In this document: piece by piece, positions 45,048 through 55,963 of the stretch
How positions within the stretch are numbered: the stretch's first letter is position 1
Layout of the letters: each line of letters starts with the position of its first letter
Assembly: GCA_036852015.1 (NCBI GenBank)
Contig: JAANDG010000212.1
Coordinates: 62,001 to 126,000, forward strand
Length of the DNA stretch: 64,000 bases
Source: Pelodera strongyloides
Lineage: Eukaryota > Nematoda > Chromadorea > Rhabditida > Rhabditidae
Direction of reading: 5' to 3'
Notes under the pieces: model-generated
Seen by the model: only the letters and a program-made list of their open reading frames with translations
Databases searched by the model: none
Told to the model about the DNA's origin: nothing
Program-made: the position numbers and the translations under genes

Positions 45048-47941
45048 ATGGACAGTAAATTTGTACAATTTAGACCGAATACTTCTCCCAGAAGCGGATT
45101 GATGGTTGGTTTCCTTCTTTCTTTATATACTTATTAAACTTAATCTCGAGTATTTCTTTCTTAAGCCACGTGGAGTTGACACGAGAGTTCAGAGGTTCAA
45201 ATCCGTTGAGTTTGCGGTGTTTTTTCGCTTCCTATGTGCAAACAAAAACCATCTTAACGCCGCAAGCATCATTCATCATAGTTTAGCCAGACAACATAAA
45301 ATCTTAAATTCCACATTTTTACAGAAATTCGTGAATGTTTTAATTTGTACAGCGATGAAGGATTCATCAATAGTGCCTCGCAGTTGAGATGCATATTGCG
45401 GTAAGTCAACATTAATAATATTGATACTGGACATCATAACGTTAGCGAACTGCACAAAAACAGCAAAACTATTGATTTTCTTATTTTTTTGAGAAATAGT
45501 TGAATTAAAGGAGGAGGTGCACGAGAACGAAGTGCTCAAATACTTACCTTTTATCGACAGACGATGGTATTAAATTCCGAAAGACATACTTTACAAAGCA
45601 AAAGCTTTTAATTGGAAGGAGTAAATCAATATAAAACTATGGAGTCTATAAAAATTTTGGATCGTAGGAAATAGTTGATTTCCATAGTGGGCACGCAAAT
45701 TTACAAGTCATTTTGCAAGCCGGCAAAAAATATGAATACCCACTATGGAAAGCAACTATTTACTACGATCCAAAATTTGTATAGACTTCACAGTCTTATA
45801 TTGATTTACTCCTTCCAAATAAAAGCTTTTATTTTGTAAAGCATGTCTTTCGGAATTTAATACAATCATATTTCGATAAAAGGAAACCATTTGAGCACTT
45901 CATTCTCGTGAGCCTCCTCCTTTAAACGTCGGTTATTGAACGACAAAAAAAGAACGCAAACATTGGCTAAATAATGTTCTATAAATGTGCATGTGAAATG
46001 AATTAATTTATTAATTCATGTTGAGTCATAGGTGACTCTAGGCCCGCAGGCATGCATTTAAGCAAATATGCCCTAGGACGTGCCCTTCAATTGTAGAAGG
46101 CCGGGATAAGGCCACAAACGGGGAAAATGTCGGTCCGAACCCGGGGCGTGCCCTTTACATGGCACTTTGCCGTAGCCTTGCATTTTGTAAAGCGCGCGAA
46201 AATTGGGATTTAAATTTTTGTGAAGCAGCTGCCGTAATATTTCGCAACCAGCAGAGACGACCATACGCGGTATGGCCGAGTGGTCTAAGGCGCTAGTTTG
46301 GAGTACGTGTTTAGCTGATGTCGCAAGTTCGATTCCTGTCCGGTGCATTTGTCTTGCAAAGTTCTAGGTACTTGTATGTTGTGTTTCTGGGTGTAAGTTC
46401 ATGGTGGGTTAGCCAAAACGGTGTATATTCCTTTTCTTCCCGGTTCAAAATGGCCTGTTTGTGGCCCTTTATTATGCCCTCTAAAACTCACAAAAGCACC
46501 AGGGCGTACCCTGGGCACCCTCTAAGGCCGGTAACGGGCCAGCCCTGTTCCACTGAAAAGGGCACGCCTTCGGGCCTAGAGTCACCTGAGGTAGTGCCCT
46601 CAGAAAAAAGATACAATCACATTTATCAAGTAACTGATTTTTAGTTAAGTTAACATATAAATGTTGATTTCAGTAGTCTCGGCTACTCACCAACACAACA
46701 GAAAATAGTCGAACACTTCAAGCGCAAAAGTTAGTATTTAGATTGATTTTTAAATTCTCTCTGTTTACTCAATTGATGTGCTATTCGTATAATTCGTGAA
46801 AGTTTTTGTGGTAAAGCATGAATTGACAGTTAGGTAAATATACATAGAATATACTATATACTGATCTGGTATTTTATTCACCATAGTCAAAATTACACAT
46901 TAATCAGCATAGTCATGGTCAGAGGCGTCACATATAAAATTATAAATAAAAACATTTAGGACGCCCAATCGACTTTGCTTCTTTCCTGGAAATTGTGCAC
47001 ACTGAAGACAATAGTGGAGATCCATTGATTGAAATTATTCGCGCTCTCAGAGGTTAGTAGTCAGTTGACTTTCAGTTGCCGCACACATGCTGCGCGATCC
47101 TGGCGGCGCAATCGCTCCGTTAGCGGCACGCGCGCAGCGCTACACAAGCGCGTTGCCGCGCGGCGAACATTCATACACACATAGTTAGACTATTTAGGAC
47201 TTGATCGTGAAGGACGACAAGCAATCTCCGCCCCCGAACTTCGTAACGCTCTATCATCGATCGGGGAAAGAATGTCACAGGTGAGCAATTTTTTATGCAA
47301 TGTTATTAATTTCTAGGATTAAATGGGACTAGGCTAAGGAAATTAGTTGACATGGCACAGAAATGTTAGGCGGGTTAGGCCACAGATTTTATGGTCAAAG
47401 ACTCATCTTTTCAAAAACCAACCACAGCGCAGGCTTTATTTTTAATGTCGGAACGGCACATTAGAATTCTATTCTTTTGATCCTTGTTATGCCCTGTCCA
47501 TGTTTGCGAATCGCATTTGCGAAAATGACAAATGCCTGTCCATGTTCAGGCCATTTTACATGAATGTCAAATGCCTACCGTAACCCATGCGAATGACGCG
47601 TTTGACATAGTCCCGCAACGAAAGTGTATCAGATCCGTACTAGATGCGTACTATTTGAAATAGATCAGTACTATTTTGAAATAGATCCATACTAGATGCA
47701 AAGTCGCTGCGGGACCTTGTCAATGACATTGACTCGAACATGGACAGGCATTTGTCATTTTCACAAGTGCGATTCACAAACATGGGCAGGGCATAAAAAG
47801 AAAGCTAGCTTTTTTAGAAACAATTTTTCCACTTTTTATTGATCTCTTATATTCCAGGCCGAAATCGACGCGTTCTTCAAGCAAACAGTCGTCAACGGCT
47901 TCATCCCACATCAAAAGATCATCCAGATGATATCGAAATAA
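45048..47941 (+). CDS. EF-hand calmodulin-like protein, CALML4-like (150 aa)
   Basis: Exons: 45048-45108, 45325-45400, 46674-46729, 46960-47052, 47198-47280, 47858-47941; all phases agree and the total length fits calmodulin-like proteins. The lobes read EIRECFNLYSDEGFINSASQ, LRCILRSLGYSPTQQ, RRPIDFASFLEIVH, GLDREGRQAISAPELRNAL, SSIGERMSQAEIDAFF and GFIPHQKIIQMI. The EF-hand loops lack most of the acidic calcium ligands, as in the CALML4 group, so calcium binding is probably weak or lost. CALML4 in vertebrates is a myosin light chain of brush-border and stereocilium myosin; the role here is inferred. The N-terminal 21 residues are unusual, so the start is less certain. AATAAA at 47961-47966. 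Confidence 0.8.
45505..45925. mobile_element. TTAA-flanked fold-back element (family F)
   Basis: TTAAAGGAGGAGGTGCACGAGAACGAAGTGCTCAAAT is mirrored by ATTTGAGCACTTCATTCTCGTGAGCCTCCTCCTTTAA. The arms run about 180 bp inward (ACTATTTACTACGATCCAAAATTT and complement). Lies in intron 2 of the EF-hand gene. Confidence 0.9.
46030..46605. mobile_element. Inverted-repeat element containing a tRNA-like sequence
   Basis: AGGTGACTCTAGGCCCGCAGGC near the left is the approximate complement of GCCTTCGGGCCTAGAGTCACCT near the right. Both arms also share GGCCACAAAC and GGGCGT..CC phrases. The arms are GC-rich compared with the surroundings. It sits in intron 2 of the EF-hand gene, just after family F. Confidence 0.6.
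46267..46348 (+). pseudogene. tRNA-like (Leu/Ser type) relic
   Basis: TGGCCGAGTGGTCTAAGGCGC is a textbook A box and D arm of Leu/Ser-type tRNAs, and AAGTTCGATTCCTG is a good B box. The anticodon arm is not clear and the 5' and 3' ends do not pair as an acceptor stem. It therefore looks like a tRNA-derived promoter or a decayed tRNA inside the repeat element, not a functional tRNA gene. Confidence 0.55.
47487..47797. mobile_element. Fold-back element with TTATGCCCTG termini
   Basis: TTATGCCCTGTCCATGTTTGCGAATCGCATTTG is mirrored by CAAGTGCGATTCACAAACATGGGCAGGGCATAA. Inner inverted segments include AATGACAAATGCCTGTCCATGTTC. Lies in intron 5 of the EF-hand gene. Confidence 0.85.
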
Positions 47942-48528
47942 TTAATTCAATAATTGTATTAATAAATTATTTGAATAAACAACAACTTTCATCTTTTTCC
48001 AATAAAGCACAATTTTCCAATCACAATAAGCACTCACTAGAAGAGCTTTCCGTTTCGCACAAGCGCATACAGGGTTTTTATTTCTATAATAGTGTTTCAA
48101 GTATGCCAAATTATACCGTACTACACGAGAATATTTTTATTATTTTTCATATTAAACACTCATTTTAGTTCCGAACTAGGGTAGTTTTGACAGAACAAGC
48201 ACGTTTTTTGGTACATATGATATGAAAATGGAAACCCCATGACAATCAGCCTGGTTTACAGACTTCAACAAATTTTGTGGTGAACCGTTAAAGTTCTTAA
48301 TTAGGCACGGTGAAGGCTGTTGAATACGCTCATCAATTTCGATCTTCTTCATACCCATTCCCACCTCTTACACCTAACATATAATATAGGATGTGCTTCA
48401 GTTTTGGTGACCATGGTTACCGCGGGAAAGACGCTAGATTCACAACACGTCCGCAGTGTACCTGCACCTTTTTAATTTAACATTCTCTAACTCATCAAAG
48501 GCGCTTATTCGATAGTCTACATCATACA
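47942..48528. other. Short intergenic region before arl-3
   Basis: It holds the 3' UTR of the EF-hand gene (AATAAA at 47961-47966 and again near 47974 and 47999) and the promoter or 5' UTR of arl-3. The spacing of about 590 bp is longer than is usual between genes of a nematode operon. Confidence 0.55.
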
Positions 48529-50899
48529 ATGGTAAGTTCTGTTGTTGTATAGTTATAGTTTCGTTTGCTAAAGAGTTAGTCCCAAGAAAAATAACGCATT
48601 AGCTGAGTAAAATAAAGTCTTCTTTATTATTATTTTTTTTCATAGCTAACAGAGATTTAGCACAAAGAAAATAGTGAATTGTTAGGATAGCTACTTGGCT
48701 ACTAAAATAAAATGCTACAAAGTAAGAAATTTGTTTACTACAATATTACATTAGCTAAAAAAATTCTCGCTTCACTGACAGTTGCAGATTATCGTTTCTG
48801 CTGTCGCAAGATATGTATATGCATATACGTTGAAACATTGCGCAACTACAATTGCTTAAATATAATAGGGTTGGTAAACCAAGCCAGCCGATTTTCATAT
48901 TTACAGTGGTATATGATATGCCTGTGATAATACATAACAGTGTTCGATTAGCCGCCCACATTTAACTGCTCGAAAGAAAATTAAAAACGGAACAGCTTTT
49001 CCTTCAATTCAATTTTCAGGGATTACTCGACATTCTAAGGAGATTTAAAGCAAAGGAGTGCCGTCAATTTAGGATTTTACTTTTAGGTGCGCCGATTCGA
49101 TTACTTTTTCTAATTTTGCATTATTTCGAGTGAACTTGAATAAGTTATCCGGCAAAAGCCGTGGCGTTAGCCGCATATTCGCTTATCATATTAATACATG
49201 CACGTCCAAAGAGTATTATGCACTAATTATTAACTTACTTATGTTGGTATTGATTTAATTATTTAATTATTGTTTAGTATCAATTTTTAAGGACTTGACA
49301 ATGCGGGAAAGACATCAATATTAAAATGTCTCGCCAATGAAGAGATCTCCCACGTCACGCCAACTCAGGTTTCTTTTTGAATGTTTTTGCGACACGTTTA
49401 ACTTTCCAGTTGACACAAACGGAAAAAAACATTACGATGCTAGATCATTAGCATGACATAAAGATGAATCAGTAGAACAGGTTCAAAGTTCAAAACATTC
49501 ACCATAGTATAGTTCGGCTACTAACAAGTATTCGTAAGCTTTTTACCTTTAATATGGTACTTTTATTGTAATTTAGGCAACCACCTTTCCAAATTTCCAT
49601 TGTGGTAATGTTCTTATCCTAACAATGAGCCGATTCAGCCTCTTAACGAGCCCACAAATTTACATATAATACATGAGAATATTGATGTACCACATTGCAT
49701 GCTTTATATACACAAACCACGTAGCATGCCGCTTTTAAGGGCTTCAATATAAAATCGGTTGCATCTGGCAATATTCAACTCAACGTATGGGACATTGGCG
49801 GACAACGGAAAATACGAGCATACTGGAGGAATTACTTTGACAAAACCGATGTGCTGGTGGGTGGCACATTGTTGCTTATTATTCTGTTTCTTGGTTTTCC
49901 AGGAATATTGCTCCGTTAAAACATGCACCGACGGTGTTGTTCGCACCCACACATCTACTCGACTCACGCCGCGCAAAATTTACGCGGCAGGTTCGCGCCG
50001 CGCCCCACCCGAGTTTCCTTAGTGTCGCCAACCCAAGTAGTCAACAATATTATTTAGATCTACGTGATTGATTCTTCCGATCGAAAAAGATTTGACGAAA
50101 CAGGCATGGAACTAATGGATTTATTGGAAGAGGAGAAACTAAACCGTGTGCCCGTCCTTATATTCGCTAACAAGCAGGTTGGTTGGCCACAAAAAAAAAT
50201 ACATTTTACAGTTTAACTTAAATTTACATGACAGGTGTTTTACAAAATAATAAGTAACCTATTCATAGTCATTTGCGCATAAATCTGAATAACGTTTTCC
50301 AGACATAGGTTTCACAAACAGCGTGCCATGCCGCTTTAATACAACCTACTTAAGACCCTTATTAGCCTTAATCCTTACAGGATCTAATCGGTGCCGCGCG
50401 GGCAAGTGATATAGCCGGCGGGCTTCAGCTGACAAGCCTTCGCGACCGTCCATGGCAGATACAACCCTGTTCGGCGGCCACTGGTGAAGGCATCAAAGTA
50501 AGAATTGTAAATAATGTTAAAATGTAGTAATAAGCTAAACCAGTGAAATTCTCACCAGTTCCCACTCCTAAGTACACACTGCCAAAACTGCCTACTTTCT
50601 AAACTACGCTAATTACACCGTGAAATTACAGTAAACAGAAAAATTGGATCCCCAGTCTTTCAAAGCCAATCTCAGTTAAGCTCACGCTCACAAGGCCTGA
50701 GACCGTAGTAACCAACACGCAGGGAGCCCTCACTGGCCTCCCCAGGGAGCTAAGCCCATGAGCCTAGGGAGGGCCACCTGTGTGTTGGTGAATACGGCCT
50801 CTGAACTAACTCCGTTATTAATACATGCACATACATATTGATTTTCACAATTTTCAGGATGGACTCAACTGGATAGCAAAGACAATGGCGCCGTCATAA
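48529..50899 (+). CDS. arl-3: ARL3 small GTPase, complete (180 aa)
   Basis: Exons: 48529-48531 (ATG only), 49020-49086, 49292-49368, 49740-49856, 50058-50177, 50381-50497, 50858-50899; all phases agree and the length matches ARL3. The protein starts [11 protein letters not shown] with Gly2. The P-loop is GLDNAGKT (24-31), switch 2 is VWDIGGQR (Gln71), NKQD ends at Asp129 and the SAK-like motif is CSAATGEG. These positions coincide with human ARL3. ARL3-GTP releases lipidated cargo from UNC119 and PDE6D carriers inside cilia, with ARL13B as activator and RP2 as GAP. The ATG is separated from the rest by a 488-bp intron. AATAAA overlaps the stop (50899-50904). The exon-4 acceptor lies at the end of a family D-like repeat. 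Confidence 0.95.
49716..49739. repeat. Family D-like terminus at the arl-3 exon-4 acceptor
   Basis: CGTAGCATGCCGCTTTTAAG ends exactly at the AG used for exon 4. A second copy of the end, CAGCGTGCCATGCCGCTTTAA, is at 50319-50339 in intron 5. The opposite ends of these copies were not recognised. Confidence 0.45.
50691..50801. repeat. Small inverted-repeat element in arl-3 intron 6
   Basis: GACCGTAGTAACCAACACGCAGGGAGCCCTC pairs imperfectly with GAGGGCCACCTGTGTGTTGGTGAATACGGCC. The loop region reads CCCCAGGGAGCTAAGCCCATGAGCCTAGG. Confidence 0.75.
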
Positions 50900-51079
50900 A
50901 TAAACACAAAACCTCAATTCTACTATGTATAGTATAGTATATTACTATTTTATGAATTAGATAAACTTTCTTGATAAGGTATGTGGATCATTGGTCAATT
51001 ACTAGGAACGATAATATACTGCATTTCATTACATCAGAAACAAAATTGATCAAAAAGGGTTTATCATCTAGTTGGACCA

Positions 51080-51432
51080 TTATCTCTCTCGCTCTCTCTT
51101 TCCTTAACAACTCGTCGTCTCTCCCCTTATCTTTCGTTAGCTCTCATCTCTCTCTCACGGTCTCTCTGCAGCTTCTATTCTCTAATTAATCTCTAAGACT
51201 CAATCTCTCCTTATATCTCCACATCCAACCACATCCACTCTCTCTCTGTCACTCTCTCTCTATGTCACTCTCTATCTCTCTCGCTCTCTGTCTCTCTCTT
51301 TCACCTCTCTTTTTCTATTTCTCCCACTTTATCTTTCTCGTTTTCTATCTTCTCTTTCTGTTTCTACCTTCTCTCTCTACCTCTCCCTTTCTCTACCTCC
51401 CTCTCGCTCTCTCTCTCCCCCCCCCCTCTCTC
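51080..51432. repeat. CT-rich low-complexity tract
   Basis: Long pyrimidine-rich stretch of TCTCTC, CTCTTT and a C run at 51418-51426. Open frames here are simple-sequence artefacts. Confidence 0.85.
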
Positions 51433-51643
51433 ACTACTGCATAAAATCACATCCGCATACTTTAGATTGAATACTTAAAATATTCACCATTGACCGTACT
51501 AAAGCAACAGCACAGTAAGAATAGTAGCGAGTCTAAACATTCATAACCGCCAAAGGCGTCAATGCGGCACCACTCATGCCTGGCAACTCCCCTATCCAAT
51601 AAGAAGACAAAGCCATGGCACCTCGAGTGACAATACCGAAAAG

Positions 51644-52282
51644 TAACCCTCCTTTCTCATCACCAGTGTCGATACCAATGCGCAGATGGTTACCAACCTC
51701 GAAAGCTCAACTACCAGACCGAATCGCCTGATTCCGATCATCACGGCCCGGTTAATGGATTTCAGGGCCAGCGCAAAATCCAATGCCGTTGCTAGGCCAC
51801 AACACGCCCGTCCAACCCCAACCACACTTGTCGGCTGGGAATTGTCCGATGAAAGCACTATGCTCGTGCAGTCACCGGTGGGTATCTACAGCCACACGCA
51901 TCTCAGTCCTGGTGTAACGGTGGGCACTACGATACACCCCCGAACCAGGCGCCTCCCTTCGGCATTTATTTCTGACCACGCGTGTGCGGAATTGGACGGA
52001 GCGTGCCGCGTACTAGAAGAGCAGCTTGGATTTTACGAAGGCATAGAAATCAATAACTAAGCCCGTCTGATGGTACCCTTGGGATACGATCTGATAGTTA
52101 ACCTTTCGCGGTCGGTAACCACTCTGGCACCGGCCCCGGCACTAATGAATCGAAACTTGGCATTAGTTCCCAGTATTGCCTCTCGAGATGGCACAACTTT
52201 CCCCAGGTATTCGATAAGGGAATTGCGAGACTTGGGCGCTACCTCATTGACACGACTGACGGTTGTCAATGTAAAGAGCTAG
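51644..52282 (+). pseudogene. Unidentified open-frame remnant
   Basis: One plus-strand frame runs from about 51647 to 52282 with a single TAA at 52058-52060. The composition is clearly more GC-rich than the flanks, and the minus strand is also open in part (52269-52057, with an ILGTNAKFRF stretch faintly like the end of a retroviral-type aspartic protease). No domain was recognised with confidence. It could be a retroelement fragment or a decayed gene. Confidence 0.3.
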
Positions 52283-52439
52283 CCACTCATCTTACCGTAC
52301 TGTAGTTATAATGCGGTCGATAGCAATTAAATGGCTTACTTAGCCTCGTTTGAATAATAAGGAAAAACTGCGGATGCAACCTTTTTCTACTCACTTTTGC
52401 TCACTTCCGCTTTTCTCATTCAGTTCTTCTTAAAAAAAC

Positions 52440-52690
52440 ATATTTCGCACCAGTCACTCTCTATCTCTCTACTTGCACTCTATATCTTTCTTAATTCGCC
52501 GTCCTATATCTTCTCTCTAACGCCCCCCCCTCTCTCTCTCTCTCTCGCTTTACTGCCGCTCCCTCGCCCCCGACACCCCCTCCGCTCCCTCTCTCCTTTC
52601 CCTCCCGCTCTCTCACTTTCACTCTCTCTTTACTGCCGCTCCCTCACTCCCCGACGCAATCACTCACCCCCTCTCTCTCTTTCAGATTTA
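52440..52690. repeat. CT-rich low-complexity tract with an internal duplication
   Basis: Mostly CT/CCT. The phrase TTTACTGCCGCTCCCTC occurs twice (about 52550 and 52630), followed by similar CCCCGACGCAATCAC/CCCCCGACACCCC sequence. Confidence 0.8.
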
Positions 52691-55600
52691 AATATGTAAA
52701 AGTTATGCGATAGGCTCAAAGTAATCATTTTTTTAGTAGTAGTATTTCGAAACAAAAAGGCATACGCTTACAAATTTCTAAACAAAATGGCAAAAACTCT
52801 GCTAACCAAATGGCCAAAAAAACACTCGTTCCGAATATTGGCCGATAGAAAGACGTTTTCAGGAACCAAAATAGAATTTGAATATTCTGAATACACGACA
52901 CTTAAGAACTCGGGTGGTGCGCGGCGAAAATGTGGCGTGCAAATGTGGCGCGGCGGGGTGCAACTACTGGACAAACATGCGACAATTGAAGGATGACCAG
53001 ATCGAAAGGTTGCCAGGTTCTCGCACGTCTCGCAGCGAACTCGCGAGAAGATGGCGTATAACTAGCTAGGTGACCGGCGGAGGAACCGGGAACCGGCACG
53101 CCCCTGCGCACGATGATGTAATATAAGGGGAACCAACCTTGACGTAGACCTTCTCTGGATTGAGTGTCGCATATACCTTCTTGGTCCGACGATGTTCCAG
53201 TTTTCTGAGTCACTGAGACGGCACGACCGAGAAGCAGCAACGTGGACAAGTAGGGAAGACATCAAGTCGACCAAAGGTCTACCTAAAAGCCTAGTTATGA
53301 GAAATTGCGTGAGAGTCAAAAGAACGAAACGGAAATACGGAGCCTCAGACTCAGAAAACAATAAACTATCCGCCCACTAACTTACTAACTAGAAGGAGTG
53401 TGTTTCAACAGCAAAAACTTGTTGGACAAACTAAAATAACAACTGACCGCGCAAAGTGACAGCTTGTTGTGGTTGGCAATGCTGAGATGCACACCGTGGC
53501 TGACGTCCTCGTCAACGCTGACGTTACACATATCGCTGAGCTTGACCTTGTTGTGCACGTGGAGTTCCTCTCAGCGTAACACCTTGTTCCAGTGGTGAAT
53601 CACCAGGATGAGCTTGTGCGGGAACGGAACGGAACGCCTATAACAGAATTGAGCTCGTTAGATACATAATATAAGATATAACATGAGGTGATATAAGCGA
53701 ATCTGTCTCTTTGTTCAAAGTAAGTAGCGAACCTAAGAGAATGATGAACAAGAGAAAAACACACGAGTGAGGCACGTCACATTTACTTTGAATACAAAGT
53801 TAATATGAACTATAATTTAAAATAAAGAGAAGTGAAACTCCGAAAGAGAAAATGATCTACGTATAAGTGGAGAGGCTAAATTCTAACGCCGATAGTCATA
53901 AGCAAGTCTCAGCTCGAATAGTACTATGGGAAATAACATACAATACATATAGACCGACAAAGCAAACATAGGCAACTAAAATAAAACTACACGGATGATA
54001 AAGTCACGCGTGAATGATACAGCGTCTAGAAAGAACAGCGGAACGAAATTAGAATGCGACTATGTCGCTTGCATGAATTTGGCGCTAATGTTCGCATGCT
54101 AAATTGTGGGCGTGGCTTAGTGACAGGACTCCCGCGCAAACTTTGGCGCAATTCCAAGTAAAACGATGCAAGAAAGGCAATTAAATTTATCGATTATGGA
54201 GGCGTAATTGCACAGGAAAAATAAATGCAGAGTGGTACAAGTATCAAGCATGGACTGGTGAGCTCGTCCACGTAAATTGTAAGAAAACTACCATGCCAAT
54301 CACAAAAATACCACGCTGTCACTCCAAACTTCTCCAACAAAAAGCATAAACAAACATAAAAAATAAACTTTATTTGTACATGCACATTTCAAAAAGTGCA
54401 CAACTCCATCATATAAATACCAATTAACCACGATAAAACGAATTAACTTGCTTTCAAACATTTGCATGCACAAATGGTCCTTTCCGTGGGTCTCAACACA
54501 TTTGCATAAATTTGCATACCAAATAATTAACACCGGTCTACCTACCGATCTCTCAACGAGTATTCAAGTTTCGTGTTGGCAAGATGTACTCGAGAATGGG
54601 GATCAAAGCAAAGATATAATAAGAAGGAATACAAAATATTTTCTGTTTCCATATCCAAGAACTCTCATTTTTTAGCCTACCTTTCAATATTCCCAATTCT
54701 ATGAGGCAACTTTCCCTGGAAAACACAGTATTTTTTAATTAATACACAAAATAACACTAACCACTACCTTTCTTGGATATGGCTACAGACAAGAGACAAA
54801 AGGAAAACAAAATGACCAAGCTATTTCACAAAAACAATAAGCATTGATATTTTCCAGCCACAACACTACCTAATAAAACACGTTGATTACTAGCAAAAAG
54901 CTACTATATAGTTTACATATCTCATGGCCAATTCACCGAAATACAACCGTATTTTATACCTTTACCTTTAACAATTCTCATGCAAACTTTTCGGGCTAAA
55001 GACAAATACATACCGTATTCAAATTGTAAAATGTTCATGCCAATATCCCGCTATTGAATCAAATACAGTACTCGGTGAATCGACCATAGCTAACGTAAAC
55101 TACAGTACACAACCAATTGAACTGCACGTAAGAAGCAAATGACAACATAATGATAGAGCGTCTGAATAAGCGAGGAATAAATTAACAGCGGTCACAGTAA
55201 TAATGGAACATTTCCATCCAACAATCTGCAAATTCCGTAATGTCCCAACTATTACTAAAACCAAAAAGCACAAAAAATGAAACAGAAGACAAGTAATGGA
55301 TAAAGCTAGCTTAAGTTTAAGTATTAATATACTGAAAGAAAAACTATTCAACAGGTAAACATTGAGAAGAAATAAAGAATTTCATCAGATCAAAAGCGGA
55401 AAATCATAAAATTTTAAATTACCTGAACTCTCGCGCACGTTCACTGCTACTGAACTACTCATACAAATCCTACTACTCTTAAAATGAACGAATTTATATA
55501 AATTCTTCAAATACCAAAATTAAAGGAGAACCAAAAACCAGTGCACCAGAGTCCGGGTTGGAAAAAATCTGAAAAATCTAAAGCACATAATTAATTATTG

Positions 55601-55963
55601 ATCTGGTTGAGGTTCATATACGAACACAAGACAGATATGGAGAAAATGAAAAACAGAAGAAAATATCAAACAAAAAACCAAGCAAAGCCAACGGTTACCT
55701 CAAATGACAGTACAATCATTTTATACGAATAATTAACTAGACAATAGTGTACGGGATCCTTTAGGGTTTCTTTCAATATTTTATGCTTTCAGCTTTATTC
55801 AATACACTAATAATATGGAAACCTCTAGGATACCGTACACCATTAATGTTTATCTAGTTATCTATCCGTCAATCACTCTGCTTGCACTGCTCTTGAAATA
55901 AGTAAGGTACTCGGCAATAGGTAATATGATAAAACATGGGAAGGGTCAATACTACAGTACACT

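Larger units (their letters stand above)
50900..55963. other. Gene-poor region between arl-3 and the FERM gene
   Basis: It contains CT-rich low-complexity tracts (51080-51430 and 52440-52690) and a GC-richer stretch with open-frame remnants (51644-52282). A segment at 52905-52965 resembles the reverse complement of 49963-50030 (CTCGGGTGG.GCGCGGCG). Another GC-rich stretch lies at 53455-53640. The remainder, 53650-55960, is AT-rich with no recognised exon. Minus-strand AATAAA (TTTATT at 55794-55799) fits the FERM-gene 3' end. Confidence 0.55.

Noticed and set aside
46267..46348. Functional tRNA-Leu gene
   Set aside because: A and B boxes are present but the acceptor stem does not pair and no clear anticodon arm or long variable arm is visible.
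52787..53380. Several overlapping short open frames on both strands
   Set aside because: They overlap one another, show no domains and lie in a GC-richer repeat-like stretch related to 49963-50030.
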